From the NCBI GenBank assembly GCA_039619475.1, contig CM077115.1, positions 157,145,774-157,209,773 of the forward strand: a stretch of DNA of 64,000 nucleotides, in the 5' to 3' direction. A program made the position numbers and the translations under genes. Positions 58,201 through 61,562 of the stretch are shown one piece after another. The notes beneath the pieces were generated by a model, which worked only from the letters and a program-made list of their open reading frames with translations, did not search any database and was not told the DNA's origin. This DNA comes from Icerya purchasi (lineage: Eukaryota; Arthropoda; Insecta; Hemiptera; Monophlebidae). The number at the start of each line of letters is the position of its first letter. Within the stretch, counting starts at the first letter, position 1.

Positions 58201-61200
58201 CCTATATCAAAAAAGTTCTAATAATCTCAATGGCATGTGTTTATTTTATAATTACGATATTGAAAGATTATTCGGCATATTAGAAAGTTTAAAAATTGGT
58301 AAAAATTTACATTAAACAGAGATTGCATTCAGCGAGTGTATTCATTAAAAATTTCATCGGTATAAAAAGGAATGTACTCAACGAACTATTTTTTAAGAAT
58401 TCTAGGTGACTATACTGTATTGTACGAGTTTATAAATAAATCGTTAACTCGTCCTTTTTTTTTTTTCTTTTATTTTCGTCAATTTAAAACCTCTGTTTTA
58501 TTGCAAAAATATTCCATTTCCTTTGGACTTTAGTAATTTAAAAAAAAACAAAACGTATATACGAAATAAATTGTATCCCGTTCAAAAGCTATGCATGCAT
58601 GTGTGTATATGTGTATGTAAATATCTGCAATTAATAAATTTAATTGTTATAGGTGTGAAAACAGACAAATTGATCAAACTATAAAATTACAAGTAGCTCC
58701 TTGAAATAACCGATAAGCAACCAATAATGATTACTGTAATCTGAAATTTCATAAACCTAACGTGTACTATTTATGTCTTTAGGGCCAGTTTGTGCTGGCG
58801 TAGTTGGACAAAAGATGCCGCATTACTGTTTATTTGGCGACACTGTTAACACGGCTTCGCGGATGGAATCCAGTGGGCAACGTAAGAAATTATATACCTC
58901 CTGAAATTGTAATTTACACTTTTTACACTTCTTTTAAATATGGTAAAATTTAAAAAATCAATGTAACAACTACCAGACAGCGAAGAAGCCGACAGCATCA
59001 AACAGCAATGCGGCCAAAACTTTTGCTAAAGGAAACCCTGCAGCAAAAGATACGAATACTCAGGAAATAGCTCAAAAGGTGAAACCTTTTTTTTTTATAA
59101 TAATCAAAACAATTTCATCATGGATTTCCCAGAGTATCGACATTTTGTGAAAAATGTAGTCGTTGACTGAGACTATTTCAACTTCGCGTACGACTACACG
59201 AACGACAAGGAAGAGTTAATCCATTTGCTACATCGTAAAACATTTGAAAGACGTAACTACGCAGGATGACGAGAGCGAAGAAAATCTGCCACATACAGAC
59301 GAACAAATAACAACAGTTCGGATCAACACTAGGGATGAAAATCACCATATGAAAAACTCTAGTATCACCCAAAATGACGTGTAAAAATGTGATAATGCAG
59401 TGGAATTGCAGGGAGGTTTCTACAATAACAATAGCGAACTAAAGCAGCTAATATCGTCACACTCCCTTGCAATCGTGTATCTTCAGGAGACCCGTCTAAA
59501 ACCTTCTGAAAATCAACAATAGCTGAGCGCCGAAAAAAGGGAAGAAATTGGTACCAAGGCTGTGAATTGGGAGTAGGCTGTAGGAGGAGGTAGAAGGAGA
59601 AGCGATTGGTAGAAAAAGAAGGGTAGACGTCAATCCATATGTCTGAGGCAGGAAAATGCGGAAGGAATGGACACCATTGAGAGACAGCGAGCGAGCTAGG
59701 AAGTCAGCTGTTTCGTTGCCCTCAATGCCAGAGTGGCCAGGAACCCATAAAAAGTCAATAAGGATAGAACGTACTAAGCGCAAGTTGGAGATAGAGGCGC
59801 GAACAGAAAGAATGATATCATTAGTCGAGTGGGAAGAAGGAGAAGAGATAGCTTGCAGCACAGATTTGGAATCAGTAATAATAATGAGAAATTTACAGAT
59901 CCCTCTTGAAGAGAAAATAAAGAAGACAGCACGGAGAATGGAGACTGCTTCAGCAGAAAAAATGGAACAAAAGAAAGGAAGTTCGAAGGATTCCGAGTGA
60001 TTAAGCGAGGGGACCGTAAAAGCACCGTCCACCCCGCTATCATTTTTGGAACCATCAGTGAAAATTTTTACATGACGGGGAAATAATTCTTTCTGCTGCT
60101 AAGTTTCATTTTAACATTTATCAAAAACTTTAAATGTCGATCGAGTAGGTTAAAAAAATTTTTGGCTGTCATACAGGAAACTCCTTAGTTTATTGTCCGA
60201 ATTCGTTCTACCCACTCGACTATGTTGTTAGCAATACAATTATTAAATACTTAAAGCGTTCACAATGAATACTCGTAATAAATAAATTGCCGACACAACT
60301 GTGTTAGAAAGAATTATATTTGTTTAACTTTTTAGCCAGCTTACACTAAAAGCTAAAGTTCGCTTCTGATGATGATTAGTTTACAAGCAGGCCGAAACGT
60401 TAAGTAAATATAATTCTTTCTAACACAGTTGTGAACACAACTATTCGCAACTATCTCTATAATAATAATAATTGTGAACAAATTGTATTTTGTAAAATAT
60501 TAAAAAGAGCCAAACGTAAACATACTTACAAAAGTTTATCCAGAAAATATCCCTCGTTTATGTAAAGAATTTCGAATTCTATAAATAGCATTACGAAACA
60601 CGGTCGCATAACCGATTCAGTCCGAACTATAACTCGCTGGAATTGTTTGGAAAAAATGATCCTGTATCTGACGAGTAGGAACGATACAATTAAAAATGAA
60701 GGTTCAGCAATAGAAAAAATTGCTAAGATAGGTGTCTTTAAAAATTTTCTGTGTATTTATGCGCGCATATTTTTTATAAATTCTAACGTAAAAAATTAAC
60801 GATATCATTTATAAAACGGATTATACATCGCTCTCCGCAAAAGAAGAAAATCAGTAAGTCCAATTTTTCACGGATCAATTATTTTAAAAAATCATGTGAA
60901 ATTATGATTTTCACGTCTTTTTAAGAGTGAATTACATGAAAATTAATTTTCTTCTAGTCGCGAATGAACCTACTTTTTTGTACAAAAAGGTAAAAATCAA
61001 AATAGGAAAACCTAATCAGAATTTTAAAAATTAAATAGCACAGGCATTAAAAAAATACGCGATAAAAAAATCACGACACATTTTTGGAGCAACTGTCTTT
61101 TCTACTCTCCCTTTGATACTTACATCCATGTCACTTGTGGTTATGGAATATTTACACAGTTGCTTTGTTATAATAATAAAAGTAAGCGGTATATTCTAAA

Positions 61201-61562
61201 AATTAGTATATTTTTTTAATAAGTTAAAATTAATTTTTTTCAAATTAATATTAAAGAAAAACCGATTTTCCATCATAACAACGGTAATTTTATTTATAGA
61301 ATTTTAAATCAATTTTATAATTGCAGCTCTACGCATACATATTACAAGTGCTACAAAAGAAATACTGGATAAATTTGGTACTTTTCATTTAGAATTACGT
61401 GGCGAAGTAGAATTAAAAGGAAAAGGTTGTTTGGTTACTTACTGGTTACTTGGGTGTACGGAATGCGATCCAAGACCGCCGACACCGCACCACTGCAGTG
61501 AAACCGCTGATATCAATCCATATCCACTTATTTTTCCAGAACTTAGCATTGTTTCTAAATAA
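4472..61562 (+). CDS. Receptor-type (membrane) guanylyl cyclase, NPR1/NPR2-like, 14 exons, 5' end missing
   Basis: A single-pass membrane enzyme that makes cGMP from GTP when its extracellular domain binds a ligand. Exons read directly from the sequence: 4472-4556, 7686-7803, 12755-12862, 25381-25458, 25594-25770, 39524-39683, 40075-40233, 40588-40756, 48360-48506, 50794-50917, 54965-55033, 57211-57385, 58783-58881, 61327-61562. All introns are GT-AG and all phases join, giving 1904 nt: a split codon, 633 codons and a TAA stop. Domain order is membrane span (residues 2-26), juxtamembrane segment (28-100), kinase homology domain (about 104-345), coiled coil (about 352-395), cyclase domain (about 401-598) and a 35-residue tail. 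Catalytic residues are present: D426 and D470 (metals), E466 and C538 (guanine), N545 and R549. HRD is replaced by HGK (201-203), so the kinase fold is a pseudokinase. The extracellular domain and start are not seen and should lie upstream. Exon spelling is firm; the exact paralogue and ligand are inference. Confidence 0.93.
4561..5180. other. Intron sequence, nothing recognised
   Basis: AT-rich intron after the transmembrane exon. No open frame of note and no element ends seen. Confidence 0.4.
5181..5241. repeat. (TA)n microsatellite
   Basis: About thirty uninterrupted TA units. Confidence 0.95.
5430..6070 (-). mobile_element. LINE 3' fragment, minus strand (RNase H end and C-terminal zinc-like motif)
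   Basis: On the minus strand, broken frames give [17 protein letters not shown], matching the WVP.H.GI.GNE.AD..A end of a LINE-encoded RNase H. Further on are [14 protein letters not shown] and SVQHILIE, the usual cysteine motif near the ORF2 end. The 3' side runs into an A-rich tail (T-rich on the + strand) near 5430-5455. It is not the same family as the copy at 2850-4250. Confidence 0.65.
6270..7369 (+). mobile_element. LINE 3' fragment with RNase H domain (I/R1-like)
   Basis: Open frame 6358-6807 encodes an RNase H-like stretch: LIFYTDAAK (first catalytic Asp region), [16 protein letters not shown] (Glu), [13 protein letters not shown] (Asp). After a stop it continues as a diverged [20 protein letters not shown]. 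The element ends in GGGGAAAAAAAA at about 7369. The stop codon and frame damage downstream mark it as inactive. Confidence 0.75.
7686..7803 (+). CDS. Guanylyl cyclase exon: cytoplasmic juxtamembrane segment
   Basis: The acceptor is TTAG at 7682-7685 and the donor is GTAAGT from 7804. It encodes residues 28-67, beginning RQIKMAADL and containing [20 protein letters not shown]. The Trp and basic/acidic pattern matches the stretch after the membrane span of NPR-type cyclases. The ATG at 7696 is internal, not a start: the frame continues upstream into the transmembrane exon. The donor leads into a CTT-repeat tract. Confidence 0.85.
7804..8640. other. Intron sequence with simple repeats only
   Basis: Starts with a CTT-rich tract at 7820-7840 and contains a TA repeat at 8572-8593. 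No further coding signal. Confidence 0.4.
8640..12550 (-). mobile_element. Longest LINE in the window, minus strand (R1/I-like), degenerate
   Basis: Reads from right to left. An Asn- and Ser-rich ORF1-like region lies at about 12550-11960. An apurinic endonuclease follows at about 11530-10860, with [34 protein letters not shown] and the SDHTPI catalytic motif. The reverse transcriptase lies at about 10500-9600 ([14 protein letters not shown], and a diverged FVD..FAFD). The RNase H lies at about 9200-8880 ([15 protein letters not shown]). Frames are broken many times. A short + strand LINE tail (11745-11957) is inserted between ORF1 and the endonuclease. The domain order is that of R1, I and Jockey-type elements; exact clade is not assigned. 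Confidence 0.78.
11745..11957 (+). mobile_element. Short + strand LINE 3' tail inserted in the minus-strand LINE
   Basis: Reads like the last 200 bases of the RNase H LINE family (TCTGGTCGAAGGTGTGCTG.. then a 17-base A run at 11945-11957). It is opposite in strand to the LINE around it, so it is a nested, heavily 5'-truncated insertion. Confidence 0.6.
12755..12862 (+). CDS. Guanylyl cyclase exon: Ser-rich linker into the kinase homology domain
   Basis: 36 codons (residues 68-103) in phase 0 at both ends. The acceptor is TTTTTTATTAG and the donor is GTTAGT. It carries the basic, serine-rich run [11 protein letters not shown] followed by [10 protein letters not shown], which leads directly into GSRVAIKK of the next exon. 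In NPR-type cyclases the corresponding region holds the juxtamembrane Ser/Thr phosphorylation cluster that keeps the receptor responsive. That role here is inferred from position and composition. Confidence 0.87.
12863..14210. other. Intron sequence, very AT-rich, nothing recognised
   Basis: Several A and T runs, no long frame, no inverted ends found by eye. Confidence 0.4.
14211..14600. repeat. Unclassified, less AT-rich segment
   Basis: Base composition is distinctly richer in G and C than the flanks. It includes ACTTACTTTACTTTA at about 14438-14452, resembling the short-unit tail of some non-LTR elements. No frame is readable. It could be a 3' UTR of a LINE or a SINE. Confidence 0.3.
15310..16117 (+). 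mobile_element. LINE 3' fragment with RNase H end
   Basis: The frame at 15331-15675 carries [20 protein letters not shown], the conserved RNase H C-terminal motif of I/R1/Jockey-type ORF2. It continues in broken frames to an A run at 16101-16117. It lies inside the split mariner. Confidence 0.8.
16118..16725 (-). mobile_element. LINE reverse transcriptase fragment, minus strand
   Basis: Minus strand from about 16720: a motif [14 protein letters not shown] holds the YADD-equivalent box (FADD). Then come [10 protein letters not shown] and, in the open frame 16483-16118, [18 protein letters not shown] and [18 protein letters not shown]. These are RT palm and thumb motifs of Jockey/R1-type elements. 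It abuts the A tail of the + strand LINE and belongs to a different copy. Confidence 0.8.
17575..17868 (+). mobile_element. LINE 3' tail, copy 1 of a near-identical pair
   Basis: About 295 bases starting GCTCTCTTCACGCTTCTGAG and ending GGGTCAAGGCC before a short A run. They match 20958-21231 with only a handful of differences. The frame reads [19 protein letters not shown] and ends APFYMPNY. It is heavily 5' truncated and probably a recent insertion. Confidence 0.75.
17872..19607. other. Intron sequence, nothing recognised
   Basis: AT-rich with several A runs. A 77-codon minus frame near 19161-19394 has no family resemblance and is low complexity. Confidence 0.4.
19608..20873 (-). mobile_element. 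Mariner element with degenerate transposase
   Basis: About 1.27 kb bounded by inverted repeats at 19608-19628 and 20853-20873 (19 of 21 match) that start and end with TA. The minus strand encodes a decayed mariner transposase from about 20683 ([17 protein letters not shown]) through [31 protein letters not shown] and [10 protein letters not shown] to [20 protein letters not shown] and [16 protein letters not shown]. There are several stops and frameshifts. The DNAPSH and CDFFLF boxes hold the second and third catalytic acidic positions in the family; the first appears as TGDD. Confidence 0.88.
20958..21254 (+). mobile_element. LINE 3' tail, copy 2 of a near-identical pair
   Basis: Almost identical to 17575-17868, again ending in a short A run (21243-21254). 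It encodes the same truncated C-terminal peptide and its TAA stop. Differences by eye: a 4-base deletion near TTTCATAC, a C/T change, and a diverged end. Confidence 0.75.
21887..21945. repeat. 13-bp tandem repeat
   Basis: About four and a half copies of TATCACGAAAAAA. Confidence 0.9.
21997..22418. mobile_element. Foldback MITE derived from a Tc1/mariner-like element
   Basis: About 120-base inverted repeats (21997-22120 and 22300-22418) begin GGGTGATT and are flanked by TA on both sides. Between them the frame from 22151 reads [28 protein letters not shown]. This is a helix-turn-helix stretch of the kind found at the N-terminus of mariner-like transposases. The rest of the transposase is absent, so the element is non-autonomous. 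Confidence 0.82.
22810..24170 (-). mobile_element. LINE 3' half, minus strand, RNase H domain
   Basis: Minus frames 23603-23412 and 23499-23248 encode [19 protein letters not shown] (first catalytic Asp) and [20 protein letters not shown] (RNase H end). The two frames are offset, showing a frameshift. The T run at 22811-22827 is the element's poly-A tail. The purine-rich stretch to about 24170 fits decayed RT sequence. Confidence 0.78.
24171..25205. other. Intron sequence, no gene recognised
   Basis: Open frames at 24355-24693 and 24712-24915 lack family features and look like chance. No element ends seen. Confidence 0.4.
25206..25260. repeat. (AAT)n microsatellite
   Basis: About seventeen AAT units, slightly interrupted. 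The minus-strand poly-Leu frame over it is an artefact of the repeat. Confidence 0.95.
25381..25458 (+). CDS. Guanylyl cyclase exon: pseudokinase N-lobe (VAIKK)
   Basis: 26 codons (residues 104-129), phase 0 at both ends, acceptor TTGTGCAG, donor GTAATG. It encodes [20 protein letters not shown], with the beta-3 VAIKK motif that in kinases holds the ATP-binding lysine. It lies at the end of a 12.5 kb intron and is followed by an intron of only 135 bp. Confidence 0.93.
25594..25770 (+). CDS. Guanylyl cyclase exon: pseudokinase N-lobe to hinge
   Basis: 59 codons (residues 130-188), acceptor TTTATTTAG, donor GTAATT. It reads [16 protein letters not shown], then [18 protein letters not shown] and [15 protein letters not shown]. 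The TEYCPKGSL hinge and the LDW motif are typical of receptor guanylyl cyclases and place the exon confidently in this family. Phase 0 at both ends agrees with its neighbours. Confidence 0.96.
25771..27310. other. Intron sequence with one short tandem repeat
   Basis: AT-rich with long A runs (25965-25984, 26041-26053) and a 21-base unit repeated three times at 26583-26650. No gene recognised. Confidence 0.4.
26583..26650. repeat. 21-bp tandem repeat, three copies
   Basis: The unit TTAAGATAATAGTTCATAGAT recurs with one or two changes. Confidence 0.85.
27310..28573 (+). mobile_element. LINE 3' fragment with RNase H domain
   Basis: Frames 27698-28030 and 27894-28157 carry the RNase H boxes: [31 protein letters not shown] and [21 protein letters not shown] one-base shift separates them. 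A 24-base A run ends the copy at about 28573. It is inactive. Confidence 0.8.
29110..29450 (+). mobile_element. Degenerate LINE RNase H fragment
   Basis: With one stop, 29250-29330 reads [19 protein letters not shown], an RNase H end motif. It is short and decayed, with no A tail visible, and lies just upstream of the mariner at 29653. Confidence 0.5.
29653..30950 (+). mobile_element. Near-intact mariner transposon
   Basis: 1298 bp flanked by TA. The 32-base ends including TA (29651-29682 and 30921-30952) are perfect inverted repeats beginning TACGAGGGTGGTTC. The transposase is encoded between them. The perfect ends and single reading frame suggest a fairly recent insertion within the intron. 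Confidence 0.95.
29805..30845 (+). pseudogene. Mariner transposase (DD34D) with two nonsense codons
   Basis: One frame of 346 codons from ATG 29805 to TAG 30845, interrupted only by TAG at 30426-30428 and TAG at 30486-30488, with no frameshift. The N-terminal helix-turn-helix region includes [19 protein letters not shown] and [19 protein letters not shown]. Catalytic residues are [21 protein letters not shown] and [13 protein letters not shown]. The second and third Asp are separated by 34 residues, which defines the mariner type. Both stops can be explained by single base changes. The start matches the usual position about 150 bases from the left end. Confidence 0.92.
30953..32070. other. 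Intron sequence with homopolymers
   Basis: AT-rich. Notable are an A run at about 31487-31501 and a 15-base G run at 31891-31905. No gene recognised. Confidence 0.4.
32070..32567 (+). mobile_element. LINE 3' tail (same family as 4250 and 38310)
   Basis: Pyrimidine-rich. It ends with GATCGAAT-like, TCTGG..AGGTTCTTAGCTGACGT and an A run at 32548-32567, shared with the other + strand tails. The 128-codon frame here is decayed ORF2 C-terminus. Confidence 0.6.
32580..33600. other. Intron sequence, nothing recognised
   Basis: AT-rich. A short TA repeat lies near 32592-32605. No coding or element signal. Confidence 0.4.
33610..37210 (-). mobile_element. hAT element (ZMYM1/P52-type), minus strand, split by a second hAT
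   Basis: On the minus strand, 37180-36340 encodes decayed hAT transposase including [16 protein letters not shown], the RNase H-fold block with the second catalytic Asp, and [20 protein letters not shown]. The frame resumes at 33870-33660 with [20 protein letters not shown], the C-terminal dimerisation region. The gap is filled exactly by the + strand hAT 33901-36328. The outer ends were not fixed; the N-terminal part appears truncated near 37210. Confidence 0.72.
33901..36328 (+). mobile_element. hAT element, + strand, inserted into the minus-strand hAT
   Basis: 2428 bp. The ends CACTGACGTGTATA (33901-33914) and TATACACGTCCGTG (36315-36328) are inverted repeats with one mismatch. They are flanked by a perfect 8-bp duplication GTTTAATC (33893-33900 and 36329-36336), the hallmark of hAT insertion. 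Frames in between (33992-34579 and later, broken) encode a P52/ZMYM-like hAT transposase. It shows [58 protein letters not shown] and a C-terminal [11 protein letters not shown] dimerisation motif near 35980. Many stops and shifts mean it is inactive. Confidence 0.9.
37430..37510 (+). mobile_element. Candidate tRNA-derived SINE head
   Basis: Contains a box B-like GTTCGATCCC at about 37472-37481 and, about 35 bases earlier, a box A-like TGGTTACTGAAGCG. No cloverleaf closes, so it is not a working tRNA. A LINE fragment follows directly. Confidence 0.4.
37560..38310 (+). mobile_element. LINE 3' fragment with RNase H end
   Basis: The frame from 37566 continues through a stop into [18 protein letters not shown] decayed C-terminus follows, then an A-rich tail at about 38300. 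It shares its tail sequence with the copies ending at 4250 and 32567. Confidence 0.7.
38560..39150 (-). mobile_element. LINE RNase H fragment, minus strand
   Basis: Purine-rich on the + strand. On the minus strand a frame gives [12 protein letters not shown] (RNase H end) near 38960, followed by decayed C-terminal sequence to the 116-codon frame ending at 38393. Confidence 0.55.
39524..39683 (+). CDS. Guanylyl cyclase exon: pseudokinase catalytic-loop equivalent and DFG
   Basis: Residues 189-241 plus one base. The acceptor TAG is at 39521-39523, after a poly-T tract; the donor is GTAAGT. It begins GMSYLHSC, the normal partner of the preceding HDIVN. The catalytic HRD is HGK (residues 201-203), while the SDFG motif (220-223) is kept. 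The missing aspartate marks a pseudokinase, as in other receptor guanylyl cyclases. A later in-frame AG at 39545-39546 could mimic an acceptor, but using it would lose GMSYLHS and break the phase. Confidence 0.93.
40075..40233 (+). CDS. Guanylyl cyclase exon: pseudokinase activation-segment end
   Basis: Residues 242-294 plus flanking split codons. The acceptor is GCGTAG at 40069-40074 and the donor is GTTAAT. It encodes [12 protein letters not shown] (APE motif) and [20 protein letters not shown], the helix-F equivalent found in all receptor cyclases. It is separated by a 391-bp intron upstream and a 354-bp intron downstream, so these three exons form a compact cluster in a gene with otherwise long introns. 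Confidence 0.96.
40588..40756 (+). CDS. Guanylyl cyclase exon: pseudokinase C-lobe end
   Basis: Residues 295-350 with split codons at both ends. The acceptor is TGCGACAG and the donor is GTGCGT. It encodes [16 protein letters not shown] and then [20 protein letters not shown], the conserved CW..(D/N)P..RP motif that ends kinase domains. An alternative donor (GTAAAT, four bases later) would break the frame with the next exon, so the GTGCGT donor was chosen. Confidence 0.95.
40757..41350. other. Intron sequence, nothing recognised
   Basis: No element or gene seen. An A-rich tract lies at 41034-41058. Confidence 0.4.
41352..41987. mobile_element. Candidate MITE with 36-bp inverted ends, interrupted by a LINE tail
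   Basis: Perfect inverted repeats at 41352-41387 and 41952-41987, each containing GAAATACCCGACGCG. The interior carries a LINE 3' tail (41560-41885), so the original element was about 300 bp. No transposase is visible and the superfamily is unknown. Confidence 0.55.
41560..41885 (+). mobile_element. LINE 3' tail nested in the candidate MITE
   Basis: Reads [20 protein letters not shown] and ends with TCTGGGTAAAGGTCC..TTGAC and a C/A-rich tail (41861-41885), shared with the other + strand tails of the window. Confidence 0.65.
41988..42610. other. Intron sequence with a short TA-rich repeat
   Basis: TA-rich at 42315-42338. No gene recognised. Confidence 0.4.
42620..45510. mobile_element. Head-to-head inverted duplication of a mariner-like element
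   Basis: The minus-strand arm (about 43250-42620) and the + strand arm (43560-43770 plus 45117-45510) are diverged copies of the same 3' half of a mariner-like element. Both arms encode decayed transposase C-terminus: CDFLLF or a relic of it, FKGHFNN, then the region before [18 protein letters not shown]. They share a long non-coding tail (ATGAAATTCGTTTTCGTTTT.., TCGATCTGGTC). The + arm is interrupted by a Jockey-like LINE (43771-45116). A partial second copy of the tail follows at 45510-45600. Confidence 0.7.
43771..45116 (-). mobile_element. Jockey-like LINE reverse transcriptase fragment, minus strand
   Basis: Minus strand from about 45050: [16 protein letters not shown], then [12 protein letters not shown] (the YADD-equivalent box, degenerate) near 44560. 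The open frame 44255-43920 has [27 protein letters not shown] and [14 protein letters not shown], a Jockey-clade RT thumb. The T-rich run at 43768-43783 is its poly-A tail. The flanks repeat AATAG.TG..AGA, consistent with a target-site duplication of about 10 bp. Confidence 0.8.
45722..46466. mobile_element. PIF/Harbinger-type non-autonomous element (745 bp)
   Basis: 40-base inverted ends (45722-45761 and 46427-46466, one mismatch) start AGGTCCGTTTATATC and are flanked by TAA on both sides, the 3-bp target site of PIF/Harbinger. The + strand from 45992 encodes a MADF-like start ([20 protein letters not shown], then [12 protein letters not shown]). The minus strand near 46180-46100 encodes [20 protein letters not shown], like the N-terminus of a Harbinger transposase. 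Both known Harbinger proteins are thus present as remnants. Internal copies of GTCTGACAC lie near both ends. Confidence 0.8.
46470..48165. other. Intron sequence, nothing recognised
   Basis: AT-rich. A 24-base A run lies at 46959-46982. No gene or element ends found. Confidence 0.4.
48360..48506 (+). CDS. Guanylyl cyclase exon: dimerisation (signalling helix) coiled coil
   Basis: Residues 351-399 with split codons. The acceptor is TTATTACAG and the donor is GTAAAA. It encodes [20 protein letters not shown], then [20 protein letters not shown] and VLP. The heptad pattern and the [10 protein letters not shown] signature are those of the linker coiled coil that transmits activation to the cyclase dimer. 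An upstream ATG at 48166 in a G-run is a chance reading-frame extension into intron. Confidence 0.95.
48507..49385. other. Intron sequence, nothing recognised
   Basis: AT-rich, no family-like frames. Confidence 0.4.
49386..49410. repeat. (TTC)n microsatellite
   Basis: About eight TTC units. Confidence 0.9.
49411..50340. repeat. GC-richer island of unknown origin, possible LTR-element remnant
   Basis: A purine-rich tract with two copies of GGAACAAGGAAAA (49848-49877) is followed by about 450 bases clearly richer in G and C than the rest of the intron (CCCCCGCGGGAGGGAGG near 50300). A polypurine tract next to a different-composition block resembles an LTR element end. No gag or pol frame, no paired LTR and no clear target duplication were found. 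Confidence 0.3.
50794..50917 (+). CDS. Guanylyl cyclase exon: cyclase domain, first metal aspartate
   Basis: Residues 400-441. The acceptor is CGAACTAG and the donor is GTAGAA. It begins (R)[17 protein letters not shown] and continues [17 protein letters not shown]426 in FSDIVGFT is the first metal-binding aspartate of class III cyclases. It ends SSPMQ in phase 0, joining VVDLLNDLY in the next exon. Confidence 0.97.
51120..52010 (-). mobile_element. LINE 3' fragment, minus strand
   Basis: The minus frame 51749-51552 starts [17 protein letters not shown], the stretch before the RNase H end motif, which is lost. The C-terminal frames 51493-51007 match the shared tail family ([17 protein letters not shown]-like end). 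A T run at 51130-51142 is the poly-A tail. Purine-rich DNA to about 52005 fits decayed ORF2. Confidence 0.65.
52340..53290 (-). mobile_element. RTE-like LINE reverse transcriptase fragment, minus strand
   Basis: Minus strand: [20 protein letters not shown] and [17 protein letters not shown] (RT palm; the YADD box reads YADM) near 53230-53090. The frame 52874-52395 follows with [55 protein letters not shown] and [19 protein letters not shown]. The latter series is typical of a large group of RTE/CR1-like ORF2 C-termini. It differs from the RNase H LINEs elsewhere in the window. Confidence 0.8.
53290..53855. other. Intron sequence, nothing recognised
   Basis: AT-rich, no family-like frame. Confidence 0.4.
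53860..54470 (-). mobile_element. LINE RNase H fragment, minus strand
   Basis: The minus strand at about 54145-54010 reads [20 protein letters not shown] and [19 protein letters not shown], the first RNase H block. The rest toward 53860 is decayed. It is related to the copy at 2850-4250 by the DFNLS..SFR motif. Confidence 0.7.
54480..54771 (+). mobile_element. LINE 3' UTR with poly-A tail, + strand
   Basis: An AT-rich 3' region ends with CCCACAGACGGGCTAGTGCC, TTGTGGGACCCGC and a 22-base A run at 54750-54771. CCCACA and TGTGGG form a small hairpin just before the tail, as in several LINE 3' ends. No coding remains. Confidence 0.5.
54965..55033 (+). CDS. Guanylyl cyclase exon: cyclase domain (VVDLLNDLY)
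   Basis: A short 23-codon exon (residues 442-464), phase 0 at both ends, acceptor ATTTCCAG, donor GTACGT. It encodes [20 protein letters not shown] and then VYK. These residues form the helix after the first metal site and the strand leading to KVETIGDAY. It lies between a 4.0 kb intron crowded with LINE fragments and a 2.2 kb intron. Confidence 0.96.
55034..57210. other. Intron sequence, no gene recognised
   Basis: Contains a short TC repeat near 55268. Several 60-100-codon frames (55214, 55470, 55801, 56052, 56694) lack family features. The 55500-56340 part is slightly GC-richer and could be old repeat DNA, unclassified. Confidence 0.4.
57211..57385 (+). CDS. Guanylyl cyclase exon: cyclase domain, second metal site and guanine Glu
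   Basis: Residues 465-522 plus one base. The acceptor is AATACTTTAG and the donor is GTTAGT. It begins [21 protein letters not shown]466 is the guanine-specifying glutamate and D470 the second metal aspartate. It ends LKVRIGIHS, with the final G of the next glycine. Confidence 0.97.
57386..58782. other. Intron sequence, nothing recognised
   Basis: Very AT-rich, homopolymers only. Confidence 0.4.
58783..58881 (+). CDS. Guanylyl cyclase exon: cyclase domain, guanine Cys and catalytic Asn/Arg
   Basis: Residues 523-555 with split codons. The acceptor is TATGTCTTTAG and the donor is GTAAGA. It encodes [20 protein letters not shown] and then [14 protein letters not shown]538 is the guanine-contacting cysteine that distinguishes guanylyl from adenylyl cyclases. 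N545 and R549 are the transition-state residues. All are present, so the enzyme should be a true guanylyl cyclase. Confidence 0.97.
58975..59520 (+). mobile_element. LINE 5' fragment: ORF1 end and endonuclease start
   Basis: The + strand reads [20 protein letters not shown] and later [20 protein letters not shown], ending at a TAA (59384) like an ORF1 C-terminus. Immediately after, MQWNCRG and, one frame away, [20 protein letters not shown] and [11 protein letters not shown] match the first block of the LINE endonuclease. The fragment stops where the minus-strand LINE begins. Confidence 0.65.
59520..60110 (-). mobile_element. LINE RNase H fragment, minus strand, well preserved
   Basis: Minus frames give [50 protein letters not shown] and [20 protein letters not shown], that is all RNase H blocks. 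A run of three T-rich codons before TDSKS suggests a one-codon insertion. This is the clearest RNase H copy in the window and serves as a key to the others. Confidence 0.85.
60294..60433. repeat. 140-bp palindromic element with 28-bp perfect inverted ends
   Basis: 60294-60321 and 60406-60433 are perfect inverted repeats starting CACAACTGTGTTAG. The pairing continues imperfectly for about ten more bases. The centre contains CTGATGATGA and CCGAAACG. No coding capacity. Probably a tiny MITE or foldback element. Confidence 0.75.
60434..61326. other. Intron sequence, nothing recognised
   Basis: AT-rich last intron, no frames of note. Confidence 0.4.
61327..61562 (+). CDS. Guanylyl cyclase last exon: end of cyclase domain and C-terminal tail
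   Basis: Residues 556-633 and TAA at 61560-61562. The acceptor is ATAATTGCAG. It encodes [20 protein letters not shown] and [20 protein letters not shown], the usual end of the cyclase fold. A 35-residue tail follows ([14 protein letters not shown] and then a Pro-rich end) that I do not recognise as a known domain. The tail is short compared with long-tailed fly receptor cyclases such as Gyc76C. Confidence 0.96.

Noticed and set aside
59656..60000. 114-codon + frame rich in Glu, Lys and Arg
   Set aside because: Antisense of a well-preserved LINE RNase H domain.
60294..60433. A confirmed hammerhead ribozyme
   Set aside because: Core motifs are present but stem II does not pair by eye; kept only as a lead.
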